DNA of 64,000 bases, taken from Chryseobacterium oranimense (lineage in GTDB: Bacteria > Bacteroidota > Bacteroidia > Flavobacteriales > Weeksellaceae). How positions within the stretch are numbered: the first letter of the stretch is position 1; each line of letters begins with the position of its first letter. The notes beneath the pieces were generated by a model, which worked only from the letters and a program-made list of their open reading frames with translations, made no database searches and had not been told where the DNA came from. Where the stretch lies: positions 186,001 to 250,000 of the forward strand of contig NZ_FQWT01000005.1 in assembly GCF_900129755.1 (NCBI RefSeq). Reading direction: 5' to 3'. Positions 8,858 through 20,006 of this stretch are shown here, piece by piece. Both the position numbers and the translations under genes were made by a program.

Positions 8858-9604
8858 TTATTTATTCTTTAACTGGTCAGGAATATTTGTAGTTACAAAA
8901 CCTATTCCCTGCTTTTTCAGCTCTTCATACACTGCCGGATCATTCACTGTCCATGAGTTGGTGATAAGACCTAAAGTTTTTGCTTCGGAGATCCATGTAG
9001 GATTTTTCTGGAAAACGCTGTAGTGGTAGTCCATTCCGTCAAGACCTTCGTTTTTGATCTGCTCAGGAGAAAGCTCACCGTTCAAATACTGTACTTTGAA
9101 TTTCGGCTCCAGCTTTTTGATCTGCTTGCAGATGTTTAAGCTGAATGAAATATATTCAGTTTGGTTTTCAAGCTTCATATCCCTGATCATTTTCAGGGTT
9201 TTCTGAGTGATCTCATTTTCTATTTCCGGAGTTTTGGCAGGCTTGATCTCAACGATAAGCTTTAATGAAGGATCTTTTTTGCCTTGCTTCAGATAATCTT
9301 TTAAGGTGGGAAACTTTTCGCCATTAGACAGTTTCACTGCTTCCAGTTCTTTAAAAGAAGTTTCAGAGATCTCCATGTCGCCATGATGCTCATCATGATT
9401 GATGACAAGAACACCGTCTTTGGTCATTCTCACATCAAATTCCGATCCGTATATCTTTAACTTCTGGGCATTTTCCAAAGACTTTACGGAATTTTCCGTG
9501 GTAGGCGGCTGGGCCTGGAAAAAGCCTCTGTGTGCAATAATCTGGGTTTGTGCCTTCATTACAACTGTGCTTAAAACTGCTAACCCTAAGATATATTTTT
9601 TCAT
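8858..9604 (-). CDS. Secreted glycerophosphodiester phosphodiesterase
   Basis: A GDPD-family enzyme of 248 residues with a signal peptide (about 1-19, MKAQ). It hydrolyses glycerophosphodiesters such as deacylated phospholipid head groups to glycerol-3-phosphate and an alcohol. The family's catalytic and metal residues are visible: HRG (25-27), Glu37 (PPTTENS), Glu55 and Asp57 (EFDVRMTKDG) and His70 (INHDEHH), with a later EIKP metal-ligand segment. Its start is 62 bp after the stop of the TonB receptor with no terminator between, so the two are likely co-transcribed. It probably feeds phosphate scavenging together with the adjacent phosphoesterase operon. Confidence 0.88.
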   Translation of the reverse strand: MKKYILGLAVLSTVVMKAQTQIIAHRGFFQAQPPTTENSVKSLENAQKLKIYGSEFDVRMTKDGVLVINHDEHHGDMEISETSFKELEAVKLSNGEKFPTLKDYLKQGKKDPSLKLIVEIKPAKTPEIENEITQKTLKMIRDMKLENQTEYISFSLNICKQIKKLEPKFKVQYLNGELSPEQIKNEGLDGMDYHYSVFQKNPTWISEAKTLGLITNSWTVNDPAVYEELKKQGIGFVTTNIPDQLKNK

Positions 9605-9666
9605 AATATAATTTTGATAAATTAATAAAAAACTTAAAAACGTTTGATAAAGGTAGTGTTTAAATG

Positions 9667-12600
9667 TTAAAAACTATATTTGGCCCCGATCTGGATCTGG
9701 TAAGGATTGCCTGAAAGAGGTGCCAGGCCGCTTGTATTTTTCACATACTCAAACTGTTTGGTCTCCTGATTGAATTTTGTTACCCTGTAAAGAGCCATAT
9801 TTCCGTAAGATTTATTCACGCCCCATTCTTTGTTAAGAAGGTTGGCTAGGTTGAAAATATCTACTGAAAGCTCGAGGGCTCCGATTTTTTCAAACTTAAA
9901 TTTCTTCGCAACACGCACATCCCATACTCCGTAGAAGCCATTTTTACCGCCGTTACGCTCTGCAATGGCATTGTTATATTTTGCAACATAATCTTTCAGT
10001 GCCTGTCCTACTTCAGGATCATTAAGAAGCGGCTGGGTAATGATTTCCGGGAAAATGTAAGCCAGATCGTTGGAATCTACGAAATCCCCATTGATATTTC
10101 CGCCTGCTGTTACCGAGAAACGCGTTCCACCGATTCCTGAATAACGAACTCCCAATGTGAATCCTGCAATGGTAGGTGAGTTACCATAAACTACGATTTT
10201 ATTTCTGAACTGATTGTCGGAATAGCCCATTCTTAAATCTCTGGGATCGCCCTGAACCGGAGTGGAAAGGGTTGCCGAATTGGCTACGTTCCCGTTGTAT
10301 GAAGTATTGTCTTTGATATCGGACCAGGTATAACTTGCCGTGATCTCCCCATCTTTCCAGTAACGGTAGCTAGTATCTACCACAAATGAGTACTGGTTGA
10401 CTTTACCCTCACTTACAAGCTCAAGTACTCTTCCGAATTTTTTGTTGATTCTTCCCTCTTTCCAGTCGATGCTCACACTTTTATTATCGTTATTGATGAT
10501 GGTACCGGCCGGTACATATACTCCTCTTCCTCCTTCATTAGCTAAAGTAAAAAACGGATTGGCCACCATGTTTCTGTCATAATAGAAGTAATTGTTTCTT
10601 CCCAGCGCCATATATCCTGCAATTCCGGCCCTGAATCTTTCATTAAAGAAGTGAGTATAGGAGATATTCGCTTTATAAACGATTGGAATTTTTGCATCTT
10701 TTCCGGTGTAATTGATGGTAGGAATCTGATATTGTGAAAGTGAAGGAACCGTTCCGTAATCATTTCTGTACGCTGGAAAATCAGGAGTCAGGCCAATTTT
10801 AGTAGGATTCACATCTACTGTTGCCAGATGATTTCCATCGAATACAAGGTTGTTAATGATCATATAGTTGTTGATATCGGAAGAGAAAATTCCTGCCCCG
10901 AATTTCACGAAATCTTTATTCCCTTCATTAATATTCCAGTCAAACTGAAATCTCGGCTGAATGACAAAAGATTTGATCTGGTTATCTGTTCTGATTCCCA
11001 TTTCGTCATACAGTTTCTGATTGAATTCTGCTTTCGGATATCCTCCGTAATCGAATCTTAATCCGGCCATGAAGTCAAGGCCTGTCGCTATTTTGGTTTG
11101 GATCTGTCCGTATATTCCTGCATTCCAGATACTGGATTTTACAGCTGGGTCCTCCACTAAAGGAACTTCCCTGTAGAATCTATAAGGGGTAAGGTTGGCG
11201 AAATTCGTCATTCCCTGGAACTGGAATCTTCCGTTCACTTCACTTCCGTAGATAGATTTCGATCGGGTGTACATAATGTCTGCCCCAAAAGTATATTTAA
11301 CCTTATCCGTGTTATAATACAAGTTATCTACAATCTGGAATACATTATTTCTGAAACCTTCCTGACCGAAACGGTGTCCCCCGATCTGGATATTGGTAGA
11401 TCCAACACTGGAAGCCACTCCTTCTACAACAGCTCTTGGAACCGGATGTCCCAACTCATTGTTCTGGTAACTGTCCTGGAAAGTATATAAATACTGTGCT
11501 TTTAATTCATTCGTGATATTCGGTTTAACGTTTGTTCTTAAAGTCAGGAGTAAACTGTTATCCAGATTTTTATCATTCCCGTAAGATTCAAAGAAATTGA
11601 TTGCAGTATTATCTGCCAATCCGTTTTTATTAAGGTCATAGGTAAAATTATTCCTTAACGTTAATAAGTTCTTTTCGTTGATTTGCCAGTCCAAACGAAG
11701 AAATCCTGCATCTGAATTTCTTACTTTGTCGAAACTTCCGAACTGCGGGGTATTTCCTACCCCATATTTTGATCTTGCAATATCCAGAAACTGGTTCAGG
11801 GTCTGGGTGGTTGTATTAAATCTCTTCTCATCTTCCGGAGACTTGATATCCGCAATGATCAACGGCCTTGAATCCAGCTGGTGATCCCACGCTACAAAGA
11901 AGTGCAGTTTATTTTTAATAATCGGTCCGCCTAATGAAAACCCAAACTGTGAAGTGGAGAAGTCGTTTTCTCTTTTGTTTCCTCTGATATCATACGGGCT
12001 GGATAACCAGTTTGTTCTTAAATATTCCCAGGCACTTCCTGAAAATTTATTGGTCCCGGATTTCGTAACGGCACTTACGGTTCCACCACCACTTCTTCCC
12101 AGCGTTACATCATACTGGTTGGTGGTAATTTTAAACTCACGGACAGCTTCAATAGAAATAGAAAACGGGGCACCACTTCTGCTGGTTGTAGATCCTGCTG
12201 AGGTTGGGTTTTTAGCCGTCATTCCATCAATCGTAAAGTTGGTAGAAGAACCCAGCTGGCCGGAAAGGTTTCCGCCTTTTCCACTTAACGGGGAAAGCTC
12301 TGTAAGATTGGTGAAGTTTCTTCCGTTTACCGGCAGCATGCTGATATTCTTTGCTGAAATAGCTGTAGCTGCACCAAGGTTCCCGATCTTGTTTTTCAGG
12401 TTTCCGGTAACAATTACCTCGTCTATCTGCTTCTCGCTTCCGCCCAGGCTCATGTTAACAGTCACCTGATCTCCAAAGTTAACGTTATACCCTTCTTTCT
12501 TTTCTTCGTTCACAATAACCGTATAAGGCCCGCCCAAAGGAATTTCTTTGAAAATATACTCCCCTTTCGAGTTGGTCTCTGTTTCCGTCCTGAACCCTGT

Positions 12601-12753
12601 AGACTCGTTCACGATCGTTACTTTCACTTTTTCCTGGGCAGTACTGCCCAGCCCGGTTACTTTTCCCACAATAGAAGCCTGCGTAGTCTGCGCATAAGCC
12701 AGTGTTCCAAATCCCAAAAACAATAATCCTAGTACAATCTTTACTTTTCTCAT
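9667..12753 (-). CDS. TonB-dependent receptor, Oar-like
   Basis: A 1028-residue outer-membrane receptor with signal peptide (1-21, LAYAQ). An N-terminal CarboxypepD_reg-like domain spans about 25-105 (VGKVTGLG, TETNSKGEYIFKEIPLGG). The TonB-box-like DEVIVTG is at about 112, then a plug domain and a large barrel ending in KYSF. The combination of a carboxypeptidase-regulatory domain and a 'TVSAVTKSGTNKFSGSAWEYLR' type plug segment is typical of Oar/OmpA-related receptors. It heads an operon with the glycerophosphodiesterase. Its promoter carries a TACCTTTG box and 11-bp-phased TTTAA repeats like those before susC, suggesting phosphate-dependent control. Ligand unknown. Confidence 0.88.
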   Translation of the reverse strand: MRKVKIVLGLLFLGFGTLAYAQTTQASIVGKVTGLGSTAQEKVKVTIVNESTGFRTETETNSKGEYIFKEIPLGGPYTVIVNEEKKEGYNVNFGDQVTVNMSLGGSEKQIDEVIVTGNLKNKIGNLGAATAISAKNISMLPVNGRNFTNLTELSPLSGKGGNLSGQLGSSTNFTIDGMTAKNPTSAGSTTSRSGAPFSISIEAVREFKITTNQYDVTLGRSGGGTVSAVTKSGTNKFSGSAWEYLRTNWLSSPYDIRGNKRENDFSTSQFGFSLGGPIIKNKLHFFVAWDHQLDSRPLIIADIKSPEDEKRFNTTTQTLNQFLDIARSKYGVGNTPQFGSFDKVRNSDAGFLRLDWQINEKNLLTLRNNFTYDLNKNGLADNTAINFFESYGNDKNLDNSLLLTLRTNVKPNITNELKAQYLYTFQDSYQNNELGHPVPRAVVEGVASSVGSTNIQIGGHRFGQEGFRNNVFQIVDNLYYNTDKVKYTFGADIMYTRSKSIYGSEVNGRFQFQGMTNFANLTPYRFYREVPLVEDPAVKSSIWNAGIYGQIQTKIATGLDFMAGLRFDYGGYPKAEFNQKLYDEMGIRTDNQIKSFVIQPRFQFDWNINEGNKDFVKFGAGIFSSDINNYMIINNLVFDGNHLATVDVNPTKIGLTPDFPAYRNDYGTVPSLSQYQIPTINYTGKDAKIPIVYKANISYTHFFNERFRAGIAGYMALGRNNYFYYDRNMVANPFFTLANEGGRGVYVPAGTIINNDNKSVSIDWKEGRINKKFGRVLELVSEGKVNQYSFVVDTSYRYWKDGEITASYTWSDIKDNTSYNGNVANSATLSTPVQGDPRDLRMGYSDNQFRNKIVVYGNSPTIAGFTLGVRYSGIGGTRFSVTAGGNINGDFVDSNDLAYIFPEIITQPLLNDPEVGQALKDYVAKYNNAIAERNGGKNGFYGVWDVRVAKKFKFEKIGALELSVDIFNLANLLNKEWGVNKSYGNMALYRVTKFNQETKQFEYVKNTSGLAPLSGNPYQIQIGAKYSF

Positions 12754-12771
12754 CTCTTCAAATTAGATGTG

Positions 12772-12819
12772 CAAAGGTATTTTGACTTTCTCCACTACCT
12801 GTTTAAGGGAGTTTTAACA
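12772..12819 (-). promoter_or_regulatory. TonB receptor promoter with Pho-box-like repeats
   Basis: The -7 box TACCTTTG is at 12772-12779 on the minus strand. Upstream by 23 bp are TTTAAGG (12802) and TTTAACA (12813), exactly 11 bp apart (plus-strand reading), followed by a weaker TTCAATT at 12824. On the sense strand this reads TGTTAAA-N4-CCTTAAA, against TGTTAAA-N4-TGTTAAA before susC. Confidence 0.55.
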
Positions 12820-12965
12820 AATTTTCAATTAAATCATAACGTTATGTTAAATTAATTTAAACAAGTGTTTTAAAATAAAGATAATCAGCAGCTTATTATA
12901 TATTACAGTATTTTAATATGCCTATAATATTTAATTATGGTATTTTTTAATGAAATTAGTTTAGC

Positions 12966-12973
12966 TATTTTTG
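12966..12973 (+). promoter_or_regulatory. ligA promoter -7 box
   Basis: TATTTTTG matches TAnnTTTG and lies 19 bp before the ligA ATG, which implies a very short leader. No TTG -33 element is evident. Confidence 0.4.
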
Positions 12974-12985
12974 CTCAAAAGATAG

Positions 12986-14998
<2,013 letters not shown>

Positions 14999-15023
14999 TA
15001 CCTTAACAAATAATAAATTAAAC

Positions 15024-15052
15024 CATTGAGATTCAATTTCAATGTTTTTTTT
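15024..15052 (+). terminator. ligA terminator
   Basis: CATTGA (15024-15029) pairs with TCAATG (15039-15044), followed by eight T. The stem is short and AT-rich, so this is a moderate call, but it sits 26 bp after the ligA stop. Confidence 0.55.
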
Positions 15053-15136
15053 ATATATCCAAACCTCATGGTGTTGAGTTGTGATGGCAAAAACAAATAG
15101 TTGATACAGATTTATAAAACTTGGAGATGTTTTTAT

Positions 15137-15317
15137 CTCGCAGATAACGCGGATAACGCAGATTTTTATAATGTGGCAAATATTTTCATTATGAACGGGC
15201 TTTTAATTGATATTCCTTTTTTATTCTATAATGATTTAAGATTTTTTATTTCGCAGACTGCACAGATAACGCAGATTTTTATAGTGTGGTAAATATATTC
15301 AATAGGAACGGGCTTTA
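15137..15317 (+). repeat. Pair of 67-bp direct repeats, 113-bp spacing
   Basis: Unit 1 (15137-15203) and unit 2 (15250-15316) share CGCAGA, GATAACGCAGATTTTTATA, GTGTGG-like and AACGGGCTTT blocks in the same order. Unit 2 runs directly into the GGGCTTTAGCCCG repeat. The gap 14999-15596 between ligA and the LRR gene otherwise contains only the ligA terminator and very AT-rich sequence. A 63-codon frame here (15101-15292) is made by the repeat units and is not a credible gene. Confidence 0.7.
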
Positions 15318-15368
15318 GCCCGTTTATTTTTTAAAATTCCGTTCAATGGCTTTAGCCAAAATTTAAAT
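15301..15368 (-). repeat. GGCTAAAGCC palindromic intergenic repeat, copy 2
   Basis: Inverted relative to the copy at 1091-1160. AATAGGA, CGGGCTTTAGCCCG, a stretch of T and A, CCGTTCAA and GGCTTTAGCCAAAAT appear in mirrored order with the same spacing. Confidence 0.7.
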
Positions 15369-15596
15369 TATTTGGAAAGCAGTAAAGATTATTAAATAAC
15401 CATATTTTTCTCCATATTTCTACAATTCCGTAACACTTACATAGAATATAAAATTAACACAAAAACAATATTTGAATAAATTATTTAAACAAAAACAAAT
15501 AAAACAAACATTATATAAAATAATAAAAATCAAAAAGTAATTATTTTTCGTAATATAATTTTTCATATATTTATCAAAACAAATAATCACTCAACC

Positions 15597-18062
15597 ATGA
15601 AAAAAATCTACTTTTTTGTGCTCTTTCTGGCACACTTATCTCTCATAGCCCAGATTGTCAATATTCCGGATCCGCAATTTAAGGCCAAACTACTTTCCGG
15701 GACGGCTACCAATCATATCACACAGAATCTTGCAGGCAACTGGATATCGATGGACCTCAATAACGATGGCGAAATACAGCTTTCTGAAGCCGCTAATATC
15801 AGAAATATAAACATCTACAGCTCCAATGGTAACTCATTCCCGATTTCCTCAATAGAAGGGATAAAATCTTTCACCAACCTGGAATACCTTGATGTATCGG
15901 ATTGTCCGGGCATCCTTTCTGTAGATATCAGCGGTATGCTGACAGTAAAACTGGCCAGCTTTACCAATAACGTCAATATGACTTCTGCTAATTTTACGGG
16001 ATGTCCTTTACTGGAAAATATTAATGTATCCAATTCCGCAATTGTTAATCTTGATATTTCCAATCTCCCAAAAATGAATATCCTGACGTGCAACGGAGGA
16101 AAACTACAAACCATTAACTATGCCGGAAGTACAACTATGAAATATCTTCTGTGCAGTGATAATGAAATCTCAAGCATTGATGTAAGTTCACTTGTAGATC
16201 TGTACAGCTTTAATATTACAGGAAATTTATTAACGAGCCTTGATGTAAGCAATCTGACGAAGCTTGAAACCCTGAACTGTCCGGCCAACCAGCTTACTTC
16301 GATCAACCTTCAGAACACCCCTAAATTAAAATACCTTGAAGCCAGCTTCAATAATCTTTCCACTATAAATTTAAGCCAAAGTCCGGCTTTGAATTACCTG
16401 AGGATCATCAATAATCAGCTCACCACTATCGATCTTTCCAATGTTCCTTTACTGCAGACGCTTTTCCTCAATAACAACCAGCTTACTTCACTGGATATCA
16501 GCCATAATACAATCTTGAATTCATTTAATGCTCCTAATAACAATTTGCAGAGCATATTGATGAAAAACGGCAGGAATACGAGCGGTCTCTATCAGAACAA
16601 TCCCAATTTAAGCTATATCTGCTGTGATGACTCTGAAATTAATCAGACCATAGCTTACAATAATTCAAATGGTTATAATAACGTAACTGTAAATTCTTAC
16701 TGCTCATTCACTCCGGGCGGAACTTTTTATACCATTCAAGGGAATACAAAATATGATCTTAACGGAAATGGCTGTGATCCGGCCGATCAGAATAAGGCAT
16801 TTCAGAAATTTAATGTTACAGGAGGCGGAACTTCAGGAAGTATTGTAAGTAATAATTCAGGAAACTATTCTATTCCGGTGCTGGCAGGAGCTCATACCAT
16901 CACTCCGGTTCTTGAAAACCCTGCCTACTTCAGCATATCCCCTGCTTCTTTCACTGCTAATTTCCCTGCAATGGCAAATCCTTTGACTCAGAATTTCTGC
17001 ATTACAGCTAATGGTTCTCATCCGGACCTTGAAATTGTGATTATTCCATTAGATTCCGCAGTGCCTGGATTCAATTCGGATTATAAAATTGTTTACAAAA
17101 ACAAGGGAACGACCATGCAGTCCGGAACGGTTGGATTCAACTATAATGACAGCATTATGGATTTTGTAAGTTCTACCGTAACTCCTGATGCTCAATCTAC
17201 CGGAAGCCTTACGTGGAATTTTACCGGTCTCCTTCCTTTTGAAACAAGAGAAGTTAAGATTAAATTTGAACTGAATACTCCAACCGACACTCCTCCTGTA
17301 AATGATGGAGATGTTCTGAATTATACGGCACAGATCAACGGAGCTCCGGATGATACCCCATCCGACAATACCTTTACCCTGAACCAGACCGTCGTGAATT
17401 CTCTGGATCCGAATGACAAAACCTGTCTTGAAGGAACAATGATTGCACAAACCCTGGTAGGAGATTATGTTCATTACCTGATCCGGTTCGAAAATCAGGG
17501 AACCGCCAATGCCAGAAATATTGTTGTGAAAGATGTAATTGATGCTTCAAAATTTGATATCTCTACGCTTACCCCTCTACATGCAAGCCATAGTTTTGTA
17601 ACGAGAATAACGGGAAATACGGCTGAATTTATTTTTGATAATATACAGCTTCCGTTTGACGATGCCAATAATGACGGCTATATTTCTTTCAAGATCAAAA
17701 CAAAATCTACGTTGAACATGGGAGATGCATTCAGCAATACGGCCAGTATTTATTTTGATTATAATGCGCCAATCATTACCAACACTTACACCACAACGGT
17801 AAGAAATGTACTGGCAGTTTCTGAGACCAAGACAGGCAATGAAAATATAAGCATTTATCCAAATCCGGTAGAGGATACTCTTTACATCAAATCCGGTGAG
17901 GAGATCATCAAAGCTGAAATTTATGATGCTTCCGGAAGAATACTGAATACCACAGGTGTAAAAGCCAATTCTGTAAATGTAACCGGACTGGCTAAAGGAA
18001 ATTACCTCATCAAATTGTTTACAAAAGACAAAACGATGGTTCAGAAGTTCATTAAAAAATAA
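15597..18062 (+). CDS. Secreted leucine-rich-repeat protein with T9SS sorting domain
   Basis: An 821-residue surface or secreted protein. A signal peptide covers about 1-18 (LIAQ). Residues 70-350 form repeated LRR units of the internalin type, with recurrent LxxLDVSN and LNCPANQLTSINL patterns. The middle (about 375-720) includes a CNA-like 'YDLNGNGCDPAD' insert and a DUF11/DUF7619-like beta domain (DLEIVIIPLDSAVPGFNSDYKIVYKNKGT, SLDPNDKTCLEG). The last 75 residues are a type A T9SS sorting domain: ISIYPNPVEDTLYI ... GNYLIKLFTKDK ... QKFIKK. It would cross the outer membrane through PorU/PorV-type T9SS machinery encoded elsewhere. Ligand or function unknown. Confidence 0.85.
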   Translation: MKKIYFFVLFLAHLSLIAQIVNIPDPQFKAKLLSGTATNHITQNLAGNWISMDLNNDGEIQLSEAANIRNINIYSSNGNSFPISSIEGIKSFTNLEYLDVSDCPGILSVDISGMLTVKLASFTNNVNMTSANFTGCPLLENINVSNSAIVNLDISNLPKMNILTCNGGKLQTINYAGSTTMKYLLCSDNEISSIDVSSLVDLYSFNITGNLLTSLDVSNLTKLETLNCPANQLTSINLQNTPKLKYLEASFNNLSTINLSQSPALNYLRIINNQLTTIDLSNVPLLQTLFLNNNQLTSLDISHNTILNSFNAPNNNLQSILMKNGRNTSGLYQNNPNLSYICCDDSEINQTIAYNNSNGYNNVTVNSYCSFTPGGTFYTIQGNTKYDLNGNGCDPADQNKAFQKFNVTGGGTSGSIVSNNSGNYSIPVLAGAHTITPVLENPAYFSISPASFTANFPAMANPLTQNFCITANGSHPDLEIVIIPLDSAVPGFNSDYKIVYKNKGTTMQSGTVGFNYNDSIMDFVSSTVTPDAQSTGSLTWNFTGLLPFETREVKIKFELNTPTDTPPVNDGDVLNYTAQINGAPDDTPSDNTFTLNQTVVNSLDPNDKTCLEGTMIAQTLVGDYVHYLIRFENQGTANARNIVVKDVIDASKFDISTLTPLHASHSFVTRITGNTAEFIFDNIQLPFDDANNDGYISFKIKTKSTLNMGDAFSNTASIYFDYNAPIITNTYTTTVRNVLAVSETKTGNENISIYPNPVEDTLYIKSGEEIIKAEIYDASGRILNTTGVKANSVNVTGLAKGNYLIKLFTKDKTMVQKFIKK

Positions 18063-18086
18063 ACTAATAACATGATCTATATCTGC

Positions 18087-18118
18087 AGGGCTGTGAATTT
18101 TTTCATAGCTCTGTTTTT
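18087..18118 (+). terminator. Terminator after LRR gene
   Basis: AGGGCTGTGAA pairs with TTCATAGCTCT (one G-U type mismatch) and is followed by GTTTTT. It lies 25 bp after the stop codon. Confidence 0.75.
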
Positions 18119-18285
18119 ATGAATATCTGGCTGCAATAGAATATTTCAGGTTTATCCAATCTGGCTCGGTTGGATATTGCAATGAAAACAGGAAAATCCG
18201 GTATAAGCAGATTGACTATATTGATGAAAAATTTAGTCAAAGGCAGGACGGTATTATAAATATCAGAAAAAAAGTAATATAGTTT

Positions 18286-20001
18286 TTATCCTTCCGGCAG
18301 CCTGAAATAAAAAGTACTCCCCTGGTTTGGAGCGCTTTTCACGCCTATCTCACCATTCTGTTTTTCAATGAAATTTTTAGAAATAGCCAGGCCAAGCCCG
18401 GTTCCATTCTGCTGTTCTCCCGGAACCTGAAAATAGCGGTCAAAGATCTGGCGGTGGTATTTCTCATCGATCCCGCTTCCTGTATCGGTAATGCTGAACT
18501 GAATCATTGAATCCAGCTTTTCTACCCTGATCTCAATATTTTCATCCTGGAAAGAATGTTTTACTGCATTGGTCAGGAAATTATTAATTACCCAGACCGT
18601 TTTGTCAAAATCTGCATTCACCCAATCATTCTCACCTATAAGATATTCGGTATTGATTGGAACGTTTTTCTGTTCTGCCAGCTTTTCAACATTTTTTACG
18701 GCAGCCTGAACCATTTCCTTTGGTGAACATTTTTCAATGGTCAGCCTGATATTTCCCGTTTCTACCTGTGAAAGGTTCAGGAGTTCTCCGGTGATGTTCA
18801 ACAGCCTTTGCCCATCATCATTGATACTTTTAAGCAGTTCTTTCTGCTGGTCATTCAGTGCTCCGAACTTTTGGTTACCGAGTAGCTGAACGCCCATTTT
18901 TATAGCTGATATCGGCGTTTTTAATTCATGCGAAATAGTAGCGATGAAATTGGTTTTGGCAAAATCCAGTTCTTTAAAAGGAGTAATATTTCTGAGGAGA
19001 ATCACTTTCCCGATATACCTGGTTTCTTTTTCACCCGTTTTTACAATATTGATGGGAATAATATCCTGCTCAAAATAGTTTTCCTTATTATCCCGGACAA
19101 TTTTAATGGGTTCTTTCACCGGATGATCGATATTTTTAAGCAGTTCGCGCATAAGATCATTATTGACAGCCACTTCATGAGCCGTCTTGCCTATGATCTC
19201 TTCTTTACGGAGATTGGTGATCTTTAATGCTTCATCATTGATCATGTAAATAAAATGATTTTCATCCAGCCCGATCACTGCATCATGCATATTATTTACC
19301 AGCGTTTCAATCCGTTTTTTATCCATCAGCTGCTTGGAAAGGCTGCTGCTTTCATATTCCTGAAGCTTTTCCGCCATGGTGTTAAAGGAATCCGCAAGAC
19401 CGTTAAATTCTTCACTTCCTTTGAAATGTACTCTTTCGTTATAATTTTTAGCGGCAATCTGCCGGATACTGAATGTAAGCTGACTGATAGGTTCTGCAAT
19501 GGTCTGAGGCAGATTAAAAAGAAGAATAAAGGCAATCAGAAAACATACAGTCCCCAGGCTGACAATCCAGAAAGTAGCATTTTCAGCAGTAATGATGGCG
19601 ATATCACTTTTTCTTTCAATCCCCTTCATATTCAGCGACATGATCCTGGCCAGATCTTCACGGATCAGTTTCTCCTTTTCCTGAGAAGGCTGCTTCAGAT
19701 AGCTGCTGAAGTGAAGGTTCAGGCTTTGGGTAGCTTCTTTTTCTCCGAATTCAGTCAGGTTTTTCTCCTGAAGTTTATTATTTTTCTGAAAATCCGAAAC
19801 AGCAACCAGGCTGTCTGTAGTAATTTTATCGAGTGCCAAAAGCATGTTTTTGGAAAATTCCAGACTGTTGTAATTGGCGGTAAGGATCTTTTCAGTATCA
19901 GATTTCAGTTTATTGATATAGACGGATCCGATCACTGACATAAGGACGATCAGTAAGAATAGAAGACCTACGCCTAAGGTAAGTTTTGTTTTAAGTTTCA
20001 T
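18286..20001 (-). CDS. Membrane sensor histidine kinase of the Kdp locus
   Basis: A 571-residue histidine kinase. Two membrane segments (about 7-29 and 143-165) bracket a periplasmic helical sensor region; HAMP (165-220) and PAS (about 225-345) domains follow. The HisKA box has His358 (SHELKTP), and the ATPase domain shows FLTNAVKHS (N box), DTGSGI (G1) and GTGLGLAIS (G2). It starts 5 bp after the separate KdpD sensor protein, so the two are translationally linked. In classical kdp loci these functions are one KdpD polypeptide. The likely partner is the NtrC-type regulator at the other end of the locus (27708-29033); that pairing is inferred from position. Confidence 0.88.
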   Translation of the reverse strand: MKLKTKLTLGVGLLFLLIVLMSVIGSVYINKLKSDTEKILTANYNSLEFSKNMLLALDKITTDSLVAVSDFQKNNKLQEKNLTEFGEKEATQSLNLHFSSYLKQPSQEKEKLIREDLARIMSLNMKGIERKSDIAIITAENATFWIVSLGTVCFLIAFILLFNLPQTIAEPISQLTFSIRQIAAKNYNERVHFKGSEEFNGLADSFNTMAEKLQEYESSSLSKQLMDKKRIETLVNNMHDAVIGLDENHFIYMINDEALKITNLRKEEIIGKTAHEVAVNNDLMRELLKNIDHPVKEPIKIVRDNKENYFEQDIIPINIVKTGEKETRYIGKVILLRNITPFKELDFAKTNFIATISHELKTPISAIKMGVQLLGNQKFGALNDQQKELLKSINDDGQRLLNITGELLNLSQVETGNIRLTIEKCSPKEMVQAAVKNVEKLAEQKNVPINTEYLIGENDWVNADFDKTVWVINNFLTNAVKHSFQDENIEIRVEKLDSMIQFSITDTGSGIDEKYHRQIFDRYFQVPGEQQNGTGLGLAISKNFIEKQNGEIGVKSAPNQGSTFYFRLPEG

Positions 20002-20006
20002 TATTT

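Noticed and set aside
11954..12469. 171-codon plus-strand frame
   Set aside because: Antisense to the plug domain of the TonB receptor; no start context or recognisable fold.
15101..15292. 63-codon frame between ligA and the LRR gene
   Set aside because: It is generated by the direct-repeat units (repeated ADNADNADF and TAQITQIF translations) and is not a protein-coding pattern.
19255..19938. 227-codon plus-strand frame
   Set aside because: It lies opposite the histidine kinase, whose domains are all recognisable; the antisense translation is Phe/Ile-rich without motifs.
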